Below, piece by piece: positions 1 to 11,763 of a DNA stretch of 64,000 bases. A program made the position numbers and the translations under genes. Numbering within the stretch: the stretch's first letter is position 1; each line of letters opens with the position of its first letter. Location of the stretch: the NCBI GenBank assembly GCA_024364805.1, contig CM044505.1:54252742-54316741 (forward strand). Direction: 5' to 3'. The notes beneath the pieces are model-generated. The model ran no database searches. It was not told the DNA's origin and saw only the letters and a program-made list of their open reading frames with translations. The stretch comes from Euprymna scolopes. Taxonomy: Eukaryota > Mollusca > Cephalopoda > Sepiida > Sepiolidae.

Positions 1-289
1 ATATATATATATATGGAGAGAGACAGATATAGAAAGCAGAAACAAAATGTTGGGTGAGCTCGGAATTTACCGTTACCTTAGCTGTTACCCAAATCCTATA
101 ACGTAACTCATACTAAAACCCTTAATTCTTTTCGCGAACCCAAACCCTCACGCTAAACTGTGACAAGAATCCTAGTATACAAACTTAAATACTTACTCTA
201 ATCCTAGTGTTTTCTTCTAATTTAAAACTAAAACTAAAACGGTATTAGTTTATGAAATACACGATTTAGTTAAGTTTGCGTTTTATTAC
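1..289. other. AT-rich leader, no gene seen
   Basis: The window opens in the end of a (TA)n tract (about bases 1-14). The rest is AT-rich sequence containing loose ACCC/CCTAAC-like words (for example around 85-180) but no regular telomere-like array. I see no coding potential and no recognisable element. Confidence 0.5.
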
Positions 290-1245
290 GTTTATTTTTT
301 GTATTTTGCAATTGTAATTTGTATTTTGTATTTTATTTTTTTTGTATTTTGTGTTTTGTAATTGTAATTTGTATTTTATTTTTTGTATCTTGTATTTTAA
401 TTGTAATTTGTATTTTATTTTTTTGATTTTGTATTTTGTAATTGTAATTTGTATTTTATTTGTTATATTTTGTATTTTGTATTTTGTAATTGTAATTTGT
501 ATTTTATTTTTTATATTTTGTATTTGTATTTTGTAATTATAAATTGTATTTAATATTTTGTATTTTCTATTTTGTATTTTGTAATTGTAATTTGTATTTT
601 ATTTTTTGTATTTTGTATTTTGTAATTGCAATTTGTATTTTATTTTTTATATTGTGTAGTTTGTATTTTGTATTTAGTGATAGTAATTGGTATTTTTTTA
701 TATTTTGTATTTTGTATTTTATTTTTTGTATTTTGTATTTTGAAATTGTAATTTATACTTTATTTTTTATATTTTGTATTTTGCATATTGAAATTGTAAT
801 TTGTATTTTATTCTTTGTATTTTGTATTTTGTAATTGTAATTTGTATTTTATTTTTTATATTTTGTATTTAGTATTTTGTATTTTGAAATTGTAATTTGT
901 ATTTTATATTTTGTATTTTGCATTTTGAAATTGAAATTTGTATGTTATATTTTTTATTTGGTATTTTGTATTTTGTAATTGTAATTTGTATTTTATTTTT
1001 TATATTTTGTATTTTGTATTTTGTTTTTTGAAATTGTAATTTGTATTTTATATTTTGTATTTTATATTTTGTATTTTGTAATTGTAATTTGTATTTTATA
1101 TTTTGTATTTTGTATTTTGTAATTTTAATTGTTTATTTTATATTTTGTATTTTGTATTTTGTATTTTGTATATTGTTTTTTTGTATTTTGAAATTGTAAT
1201 TTGTATTTTATATTTTGTATTTTGTATTTAGTCATTGTAATTTGT
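290..1245 (+). repeat. Degenerate TTTTGTA-based minisatellite
   Basis: About 950 bp are built from two alternating words, ATTGTAATTTGTATTTTAT and runs of TTTTGTA. The first word recurs roughly fifteen times at spacings of about 40-60 bp. The strand is almost free of C on the plus side. Open frames across it (64 and 96 residues) are only repeats of I, L, Y, F, C and V and are by-products of the array, not genes. It ends sharply near 1,245 in normal complex sequence. Confidence 0.9.
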
Positions 1246-1929
1246 ATCTGCTGAATGTTACCACTTTCTGATACTTAACACTTTTTAAGATTTCTCCCCG
1301 ACGCTTAGCAAAAGTCGGTAATTTACGTCAGGTGATTAGCAAACGTAAGCGTACGTACACAGAGAAATTTCACTAACAATAACAGAAATACAAGAATAAA
1401 TACACAGAACTTGTGAGAAAATTATGGCATATATGAAAGAATCTAATATCAATAGTTGTAGAAATAAAAACGAAAAATTGAAAATTTGTGAGGGAAATTT
1501 GAATAATAGGAAAGACTTACTTATACAAAGAAACATACATGTGGAAAATTGTTACGGCCTAAATAAAGATTCTCAAGTTTGGAGGCTACATAACATAGAC
1601 TGCAAAGATTTACCACAAACCTCGTAATTGAAACTGAAAACATAGTGAAAGTAAAGTATAATAGAGAGTATGCACTAATCATATTTGTAAGAGACAGAAT
1701 CGTTCCTGGGCATAGAGAACCAAAAGGACTTAGATGCAACTAAGAAATCAATAGTAAACGATGTTTGTATTCGAATACAGGTGAACATCCGGTTATTAAC
1801 AGTGAGCGATCACGAATGATAGCCCATCTGTGTGAATCGCAGAAAAGACAACCGACCCAAGCGATTACAATCCCATAAATATGCTTAGTTGTCATGTAAA
1901 AATACTAACGCCGCAACTGAAAAACAGAT
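1246..1929. other. Unassigned AT-rich sequence
   Basis: Complex sequence with short open frames on both strands (for example 1,424-1,627 plus, 67 residues) that resemble no family I know and have no supporting features. No RNA gene or repeat seen. Confidence 0.4.
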
Positions 1930-2312
1930 TTATGAAGTATTGTAAATGAGTTTCCAGACTTTTGTTGTATGGGTACTTTTATTGATTGTACACACTCTAG
2001 TCCCTTTTGAATTAAACACCCTCGTCGTCAATGCATATGTTTTAACGTTCTAACAACTTCTGAAATGACGTATGGAAATCCTCTTGCGTGAGCGTGTTAA
2101 TGACCCTCGTCACCGCCTTTGCTATCTTTTCAACTGTCCGAAGAGAACTGCCTCTAAGGTTTTCCTTGAGCTTAGGGAATAACGAAAAGTCACAACGACC
2201 AAGGTCAGGATCATAGGGAGGTGATGAACTGTCTTGATGTCTATCTTAGTAAAATAGCCTGTTATCTTCTCTAAGCACCACTGGGAAAATTTCGCACAAA
2301 TCTTCTGCACAT
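1930..2312 (-). mobile_element. mariner transposase, C-terminal remnant
   Basis: On the minus strand, positions 2,239 down to 2,051 read as the end of a Tc1/mariner-family transposase. The motif PPYDPDLGRCDFSLFPKLK matches the family's usual PPYSPDLAPCDF region, whose last Asp is the third residue of the catalytic D,D34D triad. It is followed by ENLRG, a VTRVINTLTQEDF stretch and a stop after LLER, as is normal for the family's C-terminus. Just upstream (2,310-2,240), in a different frame, lies the segment that would hold the second Asp; the expected HDNA motif is not visible. Sequence near 1,931-1,970 (GTTTCCAGACTTTTGTTG on plus) resembles a mariner terminal repeat and may be the 3' end. The N-terminal half was not found. 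This is a dead fragment; the family call is fairly secure, the ends are not. Confidence 0.68.
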
Positions 2313-3059
2313 CTATTCCTCGCGAATAACTGTGTGTATAGTTCCTACACTGACATCAAAATGTGCGCTTATTGTTATTTATAGACACGCGGTTGTCCTT
2401 ATCCATGCAATTATATATTTGCTAAATACACCCTGGCTTTTTGATTTCCTTACTTACTTCCTGACCTCTCGCCTTTCTTCACGCATTCCATGCCTTCCTG
2501 GAATCTTATATTTCACTAAAAGATTCAATGCTTTAATCAGGCAACATGGTTCAAAAGCCGTTTAAACCATTCGATATATTTTTTTGGCATTTATCCAAGT
2601 TAAAAAAAAAGATGTTATCGTATATCGTTCTTCTAAAGTTTCTTCACATCAATATTGCATTTATTTAACTTATGGGATGTGCAAATAATGATATAGTAAG
2701 GTGCATTCTATTTTCTGTTGTTCGGCGGACCTGTTTCATTAAGCGAGTAACAGGCGCCTTAAAACCAGTAGCTATTGATTAAATGGTGATCGACAAAATG
2801 GAAATATCAGCAATCTATGAGAGGGTAAAGCCCGATTTCTAACAACTAGGGTGCGTGACTCGAAAAAAGGTGTATACTCTAAAATTAGCTAAACGCTTAC
2901 GAATTATATGCTAAATCAACGTATTATGAATACCAGCGTGAATAGAACTGGAACTTAAAGGAGAGACCCTCGTGCAACAGGTGTATATTTGAGCAGCAGA
3001 GAGAATCCGTTCGTTATGATGCACCAGATGAATAATTGTGCTGAGTAAAGAGATGAACA
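2313..3059. other. Unassigned sequence between mariner and LINE
   Basis: May include decayed parts of the mariner copy on its left or of the LINE on its right, but no motif in either direction can be aligned by eye. No gene or regular repeat. Confidence 0.35.
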
Positions 3060-4664
3060 AGTTAATTGTGGTGTGCTCCTTTATGAGCAATGCTTATGAT
3101 GAAACTGGAAATCCTATGACAGGATCCACAAAACGTGTGACGAATGAGAGGGAGGGGAGTTTGAACCGATAAAAAACAATAGAAATACAAAAATTTGTTA
3201 AGTTATCGAAGATAAAATTGAAAGCCATGATTAGACAAATGAACGCCGAAGTAATTGGAGATGAAACGGCAGATGCAGAATATGCCCCGCTTAGTGAAGA
3301 AAAGACACTTATCGAAGTGAAAGATGCAGATGAAGGGTCGGGGATTGAAGAATACACAAGAGGCGAGGTAATTGGTAAGAATAGCGAAATTAAAGTGAGC
3401 AAGTTAAAGGGAACGTTTAAAGATTAAACGAGCTGAAATTGGAGCCCCCCTCCAAAAAAAAAAAACAGTTGACAGAAAACTGTATTGCTAATATCAGAAG
3501 TGTTGAAGTTGCGAAAATACTCGGATAGAAAAAAGGTGAATAGAAATAAATAGAAAGGAAAGAGAAAGTATAAAATGACGCATGTAAAATTCTCAACCGA
3601 TGTGAACTTGTTTGAAAAATGGTTGAGCGGATAAGTCAGTTCGAAGTAGACAAAGCAATTCAAAACACTGAATGAAAAGTACAGAGTTCAAAAGAATGGA
3701 AATTAAAATGCCTTAGAATAAATAAAATAATACAAGCAAAGCCTGAAAAATAAAGACATATAAAGATAGAGAAGGACAGTGTGTTTGTTCTGAACCAGAA
3801 AACATTTTACGAATGACTTAATAAGCGGCCAAATTACGTTAATGCGGGGGGATATTTGGATTGTTAAAAACGAACCATAATTATAAGGTGTGGTTGTTTG
3901 AAAGGTGTAAAGTATGATGTAAGTTGTGGTAGACGTGAGTATGGGGAAAGTTCGAAATTATAGTAACATTCCAAATTAGAAGATGGTGTACAGGGTTATA
4001 AGTTAGAAAACTTTATAAATTGCATGTAAGGATTGCATTATAAAATGTTGATGAGCGATCTAATTTTATTATAGGGTACGCGAGGATAAACAGTGCTCCT
4101 CCAGATGGATACACAAAAGAGCACTGCAGTTGATAGCTATCCGTCTATATGTGGAAACTGTCGATAGACGTTTGATTAGAAGAGATTTACACATATATGG
4201 AATAAGAAGAGTATGAAATGTACCAAATGGGTTTAGACGCAATAGAGAAAATTAGGATCGATTGATTATTGATAGGACACTATTTTGGGATTGTAAAGAA
4301 CATCTACAAATCTATGCATCTCATAGATTCCACATGGATTAACTAAATAATGTGGGAAATATAATGGCATTTGGTTTAGCTGCGAACATGTGCGATTTAC
4401 TGGGAAAAAGTATAAAACAATAGAAAGTGTGATGATATCAAACAAAGACAATCATCAGTGAGTTTATATTAAGCATGAGAATTTTTCAAAGGAAGAGGTT
4501 GTCGCCATTGTTGTTTGTTTTAAATATTGTTCCTTTGAAATTCATATTAGGAATGGTAAATGCGTGTTATAAATGGAAAAAAAGTTCGATTACAGTGTAA
4601 ACCATTTTTGTGTTTATGATTGAGATGAAGTTGTATAACAAGAATGAAAATCAGATACGTACGC

Positions 4665-4666
<2 letters not shown>

Positions 4667-4729
<63 letters not shown>
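4667..4729 (+). repeat. (AAT)n microsatellite inside the LINE
   Basis: About 21 uninterrupted AAT units sit exactly between the RT part and the C-terminal part of the R4/Dong-like LINE. They keep the reading frame open as poly-Asn on plus. Confidence 0.95.
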
Positions 4730-4730
<1 letters not shown>

Positions 4731-5483
4731 TCGTAATGATTAACAAGAAAGAAACATCCTGTCAAATCGTAGACTTTGCTGCCCCAGCTGACCGCAGGGT
4801 GAGTATGAAAGAAAAGGAGAAACGAAGCAAATACACAGAAATAGCTAAGGAGTTAAAAGGGATCTGGATGATGTAGAAAATCAAAATAGTACCGATAATA
4901 GTAGGAGCACTAGGAACAATTCCGAAAAACTTCGAATAGAGAATGGCAGAAATTGGAATCAGAGGAATAACTGCAAAAATACAACGCCGAGCGATAATGA
5001 AAACGGCTGAAATATTATGGAAAACCCTTGAATGTGGGGAATAACACAAGACAATATTACAAAGAAGCGTTACAGGGAATGAAGAACGCCGAAGCTGCAT
5101 ATCTACAAGTTCTACACCACCATCATGCATCTCCCATTGTCTCATCACAGCCCCTCCAATAGAAAAGTGATAGCAAAGAGCCGAGACGGGTCAAGGAGGA
5201 TGGAAAGGCAGAGGAGAGAGCGCTGACCAGACCTCCGCTGGACAAGCGCGAAGAGAACTGGGATCGTGGGGAGGCTTAGTGACACTCAAATTCTAGTACA
5301 AACCAATGGCCGCTACCAGCGAGAAATCAGTGGAATGAGGCTGTTGCGATGACGCAAATTTATTTGCAAATGCTATCGAAGGAGATGGAGAGAGCTGGAC
5401 GTCTGTGGAGACTTGTTGTCACTCAGATTCAAGAGAATACCACAGGTCTCCAAACCGATCGTTTGTTGACTTGTGTGAAAGTC

Positions 5484-5484
<1 letters not shown>

Positions 5485-5524
<40 letters not shown>

Positions 5525-5552
5525 TAATAATAATAATAATGATAATAATAAT
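5485..5552 (+). repeat. (AAT)n tail of the LINE
   Basis: AAT units with a few GAT variants follow the 3' UTR of the R4/Dong-like LINE. TAA-type tails and TAA-repeat target sites are known for the Dong element. Confidence 0.9.
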
Positions 5553-5600
5553 ATATATGTATGTATGTGTGTATGTGTGTGTGTTATTGTGTACATATAA

Positions 5601-5646
<46 letters not shown>

Positions 5647-5835
5647 CTGTGTACATATAAATATATAAATGTGTGTGTGCGTGTGCCCATACTTATAAGT
5701 ACAAAAGCTTGCACAGAAACTTACAGAAACGCATACGTACATACATATATATGTACGCAAAAGTATACATGCACACACATGTAAATACGTACGTACATTA
5801 ATATTCACACATTCATGCATACGTACACACATATT
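5553..5835. repeat. Compound TG/TA/ATAC microsatellite
   Basis: Runs of TGTATG, TA and TG, including a (GT)n stretch at about 5,616-5,645, grade into imperfect ACATAC words up to about 5,835. His/Thr-rich frames here are repeat artefacts. Confidence 0.9.
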
Positions 5836-6679
5836 CATATGTATATTTCAACATTTTTTTCACATTAATACTATAAAACTTTGTATATACCTTTACAATA
5901 TATTAATGAATTTATTATTAATATATTTGATTATTGCTCATATAAAGAAACATAAGCGACAGTTATACAAATGCGCAGATGTAAGCCTATCTGTAACCAT
6001 AAATATAATATTTGTTGGATGTTTAAAAAACACAGACGCAGATATCAGGCGAATATCATATAAACAAATAATAAACTTAGTATGTGGGTAGTAAGATTAC
6101 TTAAATATTTGCTAGTAATAGGGCTAGTGTAGATGTATGGAAATCTACGCTAGATTTACTTTAGTGTTAAATCTTTTGATTCAATTGTACACATATACAA
6201 ATAAAAAAAGATGAATAGCAATTCTTTATATTACCATTTAACATTTATATTAAGCCAAAGGTTCTGGTTTTCATAGAAAAAATATATATTAATATTGGAA
6301 CACTGACGAATTTGATAATCATTGGAATAACAGTGAGAATTATAATCCCGAATATCACGGCGCTATTGTATTTACTCCAAATCACTTTAAATATTTCTAT
6401 TCTAGAATTCTAAGAACCCGAACCCATATTTTACCTATGCCATAATTAAATAATGATATATGATACACACTTTTATATCTGTAACCCTTCATACAATGTC
6501 AATCAGTGCAAACAAAAGTTTAAAATTTAAGATACTTGTACTGACCGTGTGCTAATGATGTTCAAAGTTTAAGCATGTCTAAAGTATTTTCTTGCAGGTG
6601 CCTCTATACTTATCGAATGACCGTTTATTAGTCCAACGCTTTCACGCAATAAACCTTCATAAACACACCTTTACTATAA
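5836..6679. other. Unassigned AT-rich sequence
   Basis: No gene, no regular repeat and no element ends recognised. Confidence 0.4.
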
Positions 6680-7190
6680 TCCCTACTAGTATATACAATG
6701 AATTTTGTGTGTGGAGGTCGCTGTGTGTGTAAGTTCGTCCCTAATGGACTCCAAAACGGCTGGCCCTATTTATATGAAATTTCACACGAAGGTACTTATT
6801 TTATTATATCGGTTTGGTATTGAAATTCCTTCTATGAGAATTGATAATTGATAATCGATAATCGAATTAATGCCACGAAAGAAAGAAACTGACGAAGTTC
6901 ACAAAATAGAACATCTTCCAGTGGCTAACATAACTACTGCATTTACAAAAGTTTTATTATCACACAAGCTGGAAGCCCGACATATAAAATCAACAGTAGG
7001 TTTTTTTTTTATATGATAGGGAATGAATGTTTATGTTTAAAGCATAACGGTTCTATGATATATTTTTTTCATTTTAACCTTACATACAATACCAGTATTA
7101 ACCTACAAGCAGTAAGGACAGACATATAAAATCAACAAACGTTTTTTTCATATGACTTGAAAAAATGTTTCTCTTTAGAGCACAAGTGAA
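6680..7190 (+). mobile_element. Possible Helitron-like 5' part with internal duplication
   Basis: The sequence starts A|TCCCTACTAGTATATACAAT and continues with a GTGTGTG stretch, then GGACTCCAAAACGGCT and CACACGAAGGTACTT. The same order of words follows the 5' end of the element at 21,489. A GACATATAAAATCAACA word recurs at 6,979 and 7,121, which indicates a 142-bp internal direct duplication. No matching 3' end was found, so the class call is tentative. Confidence 0.35.
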
Positions 7191-7235
7191 ACATCATGAC
7201 TCTTGATGTTTGTACTTTAAACTCTAATGCAAGCC

Positions 7236-7380
<145 letters not shown>

Positions 7381-8435
7381 CGCGATTTGTGGGCACCTTA
7401 CCACGAAGTGGATGTTATAAGAGGGAAGTAAATTTCAACTCTATGCTTAAATCTTATCTAACACATTCAATAGTGAAAACATACCACAATCAGATCATAT
7501 TAGTTTTTCATCATATCCTTTTGTAGAATTTTCATTTAAGAGCCTAGTAGTAAACTACATTTCTTTCTTTGATTTGAAGCCAGAATGTAGCGTTTTTTCT
7601 GAACTTTCTGTCCGGCTGATGGAGACGTAGAACATACTGTGACTGAAGCAGTTCGATGTCAGGTCTACGTCAATGGTTTTAAGCGTCTGACTTTGTCTTT
7701 TATTTATGCTCATTGCAAAACACACCTTCACAGAAAACATTTCTAAATAATACAATTACATCAACGCCCTAACATCACCTGACCTGACCGCCGCCGACAT
7801 CCCTCCAGCCCCAATATAAACAAAATGTTTTTTTTTTTTTTGGGGGGGGGGGCAACGTGTTTGTGCTCATGTAAGGTATTATTATCATAGAAAAGTGATC
7901 CCCATTTTACTAAAACTAACATTTCTTCAAACCGCCCCAGCGTCCAGGAGTTCATACCATGGAAACGGTAAATGTGCGATAAATTAGATTATCAGATTTG
8001 GAGTCAGAAGAAAAAATCGGTGTGTATCAAAAAACGAAAATAAATGTATTTTTTTAATCATGAAAATAATTATTTGTCCAATCATGAGAAAGTAAAAGGA
8101 GGACTTGGGTCATTTTTTTTCTCGTTTGGCTCTTTTTGATGTTTTTTAGTAAATGCACGGACAACCATCTTGCTTGCCAAACTCTAGTAATTACGTTGGA
8201 TACTAAATTCTTCAAATATGAAGAAGTACTCTGTTGCGCAAGAAATAAAACAATATTCGTTTTTAGCGTTCCCCAAAACATATAAAAGTCGACAATTCAA
8301 AGGTGAATGCTGAGGGGTCGGTAAACTAAAAAAAAAAAATACCGATTTAAGGTAATAATTATAGCATAGCGATGTATTTGATATCATACATGGTAAAAAA
8401 TTATATTTTATATTAAATCTATAAAATTATAAAAC
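7381..8435. other. Unassigned sequence with a poly-A/poly-G run
   Basis: Short open frames occur on both strands but none is recognisable. A T-run followed by ten Gs lies at about 7,826-7,852. No element ends identified. Confidence 0.4.
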
Positions 8436-8439
8436 TCAA

Positions 8440-9012
8440 ATGACATGGTAACGTGCATTATAACCCAACATCCGGTTTACGACTTCCGGTTGCGTATGCA
8501 TACATAAAGCGTAAACAAATAAACATATGCATACATAAAGCGTAAACAAATAAACATATGCATACATAACAGCGTAAACAAATAAACATAAATCGCTACT
8601 TTTGCAGAATTTGCCCTGCGTACTAAAATATTAAGCTATCATTTAGAAATTATTATTTAACATGAGAAGGATGCGTATGGTTTGCACCTATTTTGTATAA
8701 CAGCTATGCTGTCACAATTTTCTTACAAATAACTCAACTTTAACCCGTTGACAACGTATTCTTTTACTGTGTACGTTTTTAGCGTCCCAATTGTTTTCCC
8801 CCGTTTAAATTATCCAAATAAAAAAAGTGTTAATATTTTCTGCATTTTCTGTTACACCGTTCATTTCCGTATTACATTTAAGTTATTGTAACGCAATTTT
8901 CTTGCAAATAAATCCACATTAACCCCTTGACAACCATAAGATCATATTACAACGTATTGTTTTACTGTGTACGTTTTCAGCGACCCAATTGTTTTTTCGC
9001 GTTTAAATTAAA
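8440..9012 (+). repeat. Dispersed repeat with internal tandem units
   Basis: Shares a long similarity with 53,505-53,790: AACATCCGGTTTACGACTTC and the ACTTCCGGTTGCG block, then the TTTAGCGTC...GTTTAAATTATCC block and the GTATTACATTTAAG block. This copy adds a 31-bp tandem (GCATACATAAAGCGTAAACA plus 11 bp, about three units, 8,496-8,590). It also duplicates about 190 bp, so the GACAACGTATT...GTGTACGTTTT block appears at 8,750 and again at 8,951. The family is unassigned. Confidence 0.75.
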
Positions 9013-9235
9013 AGATATATCAAAATTTGAATTTAACTTTAAGTATTATGCTATCTGTTCAGAGCACATTTACTTATTAGTATAGAAAACAAACCACTTA
9101 TAGTTCCATGGATGTAATTTTGGTTTTATAAAAAAACAAAAACAATTATAAACAGAACGATGAACTATATCGGCGTAAAACTACTAACTACAGTGAAAAC
9201 ACGGATAAACCACCAATAACAAATAAAAAAGGTTT

Positions 9236-9430
9236 GTATTCATGCAGAGAGTGATCCAGACGTAACTCAGCGCACGCCCGGCTTTCTCCGAAACATGACG
9301 CCAACAGCAGGAGTAAGCAGAGGGTTGCTGAGAAAATTAAGCCGTCTGACGAAACATTAAACTGAACCAATGACAATATAGCGAGATGGTTTTCAACGCG
9401 ACGCGCATTCGCGCGAGTTGAAAATTCAAA
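9236..9430 (+). repeat. GC-richer dispersed repeat (AGAGAGTGATCC family)
   Basis: Starts CATGCAGAGAGTGATCC and contains GGCTTTCTCCGAAACATGA and GAGAAAATTAAGCCG, matched by a second copy at 12,645-12,740. It ends in a 35-bp imperfect palindrome (9,390-9,424) with arms TTTTCAAC/GTTGAAAA and a CGCG-rich centre. The terminal word also opens the fold-back at 12,864. Confidence 0.65.
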
Positions 9431-9435
9431 GCAGC

Positions 9436-9572
9436 AGGAAAGGAAAATAAACAAATTATTGGAAAAGGAATAAAATAAAATAAATTATTGGAAAAGGAAG
9501 AAAAGAAAATAAATTATTGGAAAAGGAAGAAAATAAAATAAAATATTGGAAAAGGAATAAAATAAAATGAAT
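9436..9572 (+). repeat. 33-bp minisatellite, four units
   Basis: Four tandem units of about 33 bp contain AAATTATTGGAAAAGGAA followed by variable A/G-rich spacer. No coding meaning. Confidence 0.9.
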
Positions 9573-9628
9573 TAGTAAAAAATGCACACCATTTCGTACA
9601 TTAACGTTGGAAAAACAAACAAAAAACA

Positions 9629-9900
9629 TGAATTTTACAGCCTTAAGTGAGTAGCTGGAAACACCATCTGGAGTCCTCGAGTTTTGTTAAGAAAAAAATA
9701 CTGGCACGGACGAAAACTTGTGCATCATGTGGACAAGGAAATGTAAGCGATGGCTATGCCTGGAGGTGTCAGTCTACCACATGCCGAACATTTACATCAC
9801 CGGACTGGTACTATTTTTTGTCAAGTCTAGGCCTACAATTGCCATTGTGGGCGTTTGAGAGAGCAACGCAGAAAGACCTCCCGCGCGAATGCGGAATACG
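9629..9900 (+). pseudogene. IS1595/Merlin-like transposase, N-terminal fragment
   Basis: The frame from 9,647 contains CASCGQGNVSDGYAWRCQ, then TTC and a WYYFLSSLGLQLPLWAF stretch. The four cysteines (residues 25, 28, 41, 46) and the DGYxWRC core fit the zinc ribbon that precedes the DDE domain in IS1595/ISXO2-like transposases; eukaryotic Merlin elements are related to these. Upstream in another frame (9,629-9,650) MNFTALSEWLE-like residues suggest the original start. Similarity stops around 9,885 and the catalytic domain is absent, so this is a relic. It could instead be an unrelated small zinc-ribbon frame; I favour the transposase because the spacing and the aromatic segment after the ribbon both fit. 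Confidence 0.5.
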
Positions 9901-10164
9901 ATTTACGCACACATATCATTAATAAAACAATGGTCTGTGGACACAACAACAATATCCGTTTTAATATGAACAAAAAAGAAAAAAAATAACTATCCCACCC
10001 AGTTTTGTTTCAAATTTCTAGTTTCCCTCGAGGAAACAAATAAAAATAAAAAATAAAACCCCAAAAACAAAGATAATTTTTTTTCAATTGTTCTTAAAAA
10101 AAAACTGACTTGACAAAAAAAGTGTTTATTTGACTTACCTTTGAACCTTTTTTCAAACAAAAAA

Positions 10165-10470
10165 ATCGGGTAATGCCAAGTTTCTTTCCAACTCCTCAAA
10201 AACATTTTTCACTGTTTTAGGTAGTGCTGAAAACGAATATCACATTTAAATTTGGAGTAGATATGTACTTTTCATGATATAAAGATTTTTTTTCAAAAAG
10301 TGATGATCAGCTCCCTATATGAATTTAACGTAAAATGAGCATTCACCTTCTGGCCACGTTGTAATTTATTCATATGAAAACAAATTTAACTGATATTCGT
10401 TTTCAGCATCTCCGAAAACCGGCGCTGTTTTTTTTGTATTTTTTTTTTACTAAGACTCGTCCATTTTTTT
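10165..10470 (+). repeat. Dispersed repeat C, uninterrupted copy
   Basis: Runs from CAAGTTTCTTTCCAACTCC to ACCGGCGCTG plus a T-run and ACTAAGA. It shares GCTGAAAACGAATATCACAT, CTATATGAATTTAACG, GTAAAATGAGCA and TTCTGGCCAC with 13,105-13,812. It holds no open frame and its class is unknown. It shows what the second copy looked like before a LINE inserted. Confidence 0.75.
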
Positions 10471-11672
10471 CATCTCATAATTTAGGACGCTAATTAGGCT
10501 GTCAGTATGTTTACAAAAACATACTTTTTTTTTTCATTACACAACTTGTATAGTTGTTAACAGATTCTTCAGCAGTTAAATATTTCACAAACATCCTGTT
10601 TACATTAGTATTCAAGCCGCCCTGTATTCAAAATGTATGTGGCTTTTCGAACGCGCAATTTAGAGAGTACTAAAGGAAGAAACAGACAAAATATTATATT
10701 GTATATAGATTCAATTTATTATTTTAAATGATAGAATATGTAAAGGCGATACTGACAGCTGTCCACATTATTTTTTAATAAAATATTACTATTTAAATAG
10801 TGCAAACGTAACTATACAATACTCTGAAATGCAATAAATAATATTATTAATCTCTAATACTATTTATGTGATATACCGGAACTTGAATGGTTATTCGACT
10901 AGTTTAATAGAACTGCAATAAATGTGCTTTGAGTAAAACTATATAAATAAAAAAGAAGCGTGATTCTCGCTCGCTCCACGAAATGGCCGTTATTTGGTTT
11001 TGTTCTTTCACTCAATGACAATCAATTCCTGGCAACAGCCGAATATTTGATTTGTTGCGAGACAGAAAAACAACGCTGTAAATAAGCGTCGTAAAACGTT
11101 TTTTTTATAGATTAAACCTCAACTCGAAAAGACAGATGAACAATTAAAACAGTCGTCCCATTAGAAAATAAAAAAAGATACACTGAAAATAGAGATGAAT
11201 GCAGAGCAATTTGTCTTCTTGTGTTGTCAGATGTTTTCATTTTCTGTCTGTGATTGCAAAATTGCTATCTCTCTTTACACGACTAGACGGGTGGGGGGCA
11301 TTAACGGCGTTCGTTAACATTCTTCACTTACTATTAGGTCACGTGAGATAGAATAAATCGTTTGCCGACAGAACCATCGATCTGTATTAGTTCTTCTTTT
11401 AAATAAATTATCTCTTTCTATATTATTAATAGCAAGGAGACCTGTCGTTGCACGGGATTGAATAATGATCAGCGAATGTTTCACACTCATATATTTTTTG
11501 TCATCAAAATTGCCTAATCTTTTAATGAAATCTATCGATTACTTGCTCTAGATTCTAACCTATCGCAGACTACCGGGATCAAGCTTCAGATAACAATCCC
11601 GCGGTTACTTACTTCATAATACAATGTGATCTTAATTGCATTGTAAAGCACCTACTGTTTATTTTATTAAAA

Positions 11673-11680
<8 letters not shown>
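10471..11680. other. Unassigned AT-rich sequence
   Basis: No gene seen. Around 11,433-11,455 the word AGCAAGGAGACCTGTCGTTG followed by CACGGG resembles the hairpin terminus at 7,333 and may be another Helitron-like end. Nothing else is structured. Confidence 0.4.

Positions 11681-11760
<80 letters not shown>
11681..11760. repeat. (CT)n(AT)n microsatellite
   Basis: About 35 bp of CT dinucleotides run directly into about 45 bp of AT dinucleotides. Confidence 0.97.

Positions 11761-11763
<3 letters not shown>

Larger units (their letters stand above)
3060..5560 (+). mobile_element. R4/Dong-like LINE, decayed copy
   Basis: A plus-strand non-LTR retrotransposon remnant. From 4,228 a diverged RT region is readable in changing frames: a KGFRRNRE segment, then 4,475-4,599 with LSPLLFVLNIVP and ILGMVNACYKW, then MKLYNKNENQIRTL (4,625-4,666), which corresponds to the usual LFMDDLKLY catalytic block. 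Here the block reads FMIEMKLY, so the paired Asp residues are lost. After (AAT)n the frame continues into a C-terminal block, APADRRVSMKEKEK (about 4,780-4,820), and then KIVPIIVGALGTIPKNFE (4,880-4,940). These blocks are conserved in R2-superfamily elements (R4/Dong/NeSL type). About 200 residues expected between RT and C-terminus are missing. A roughly 380-bp 3' UTR ends in (AAT)n at 5,485. The region 3,060-4,200 is included because its Lys/Glu-rich frames fit the element's N-terminal part, but that is weak. Clade assignment is inference. Confidence 0.7.

Noticed and set aside
342-834. Open frames of 64 and 96 residues rich in I, L, Y, F and C
   Set aside because: They are translations of the TTTTGTA minisatellite and change with the repeat phase.
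4547-4765. Poly-Ile frame opposite the LINE
   Set aside because: Translation of (AAT)n on the complementary strand.
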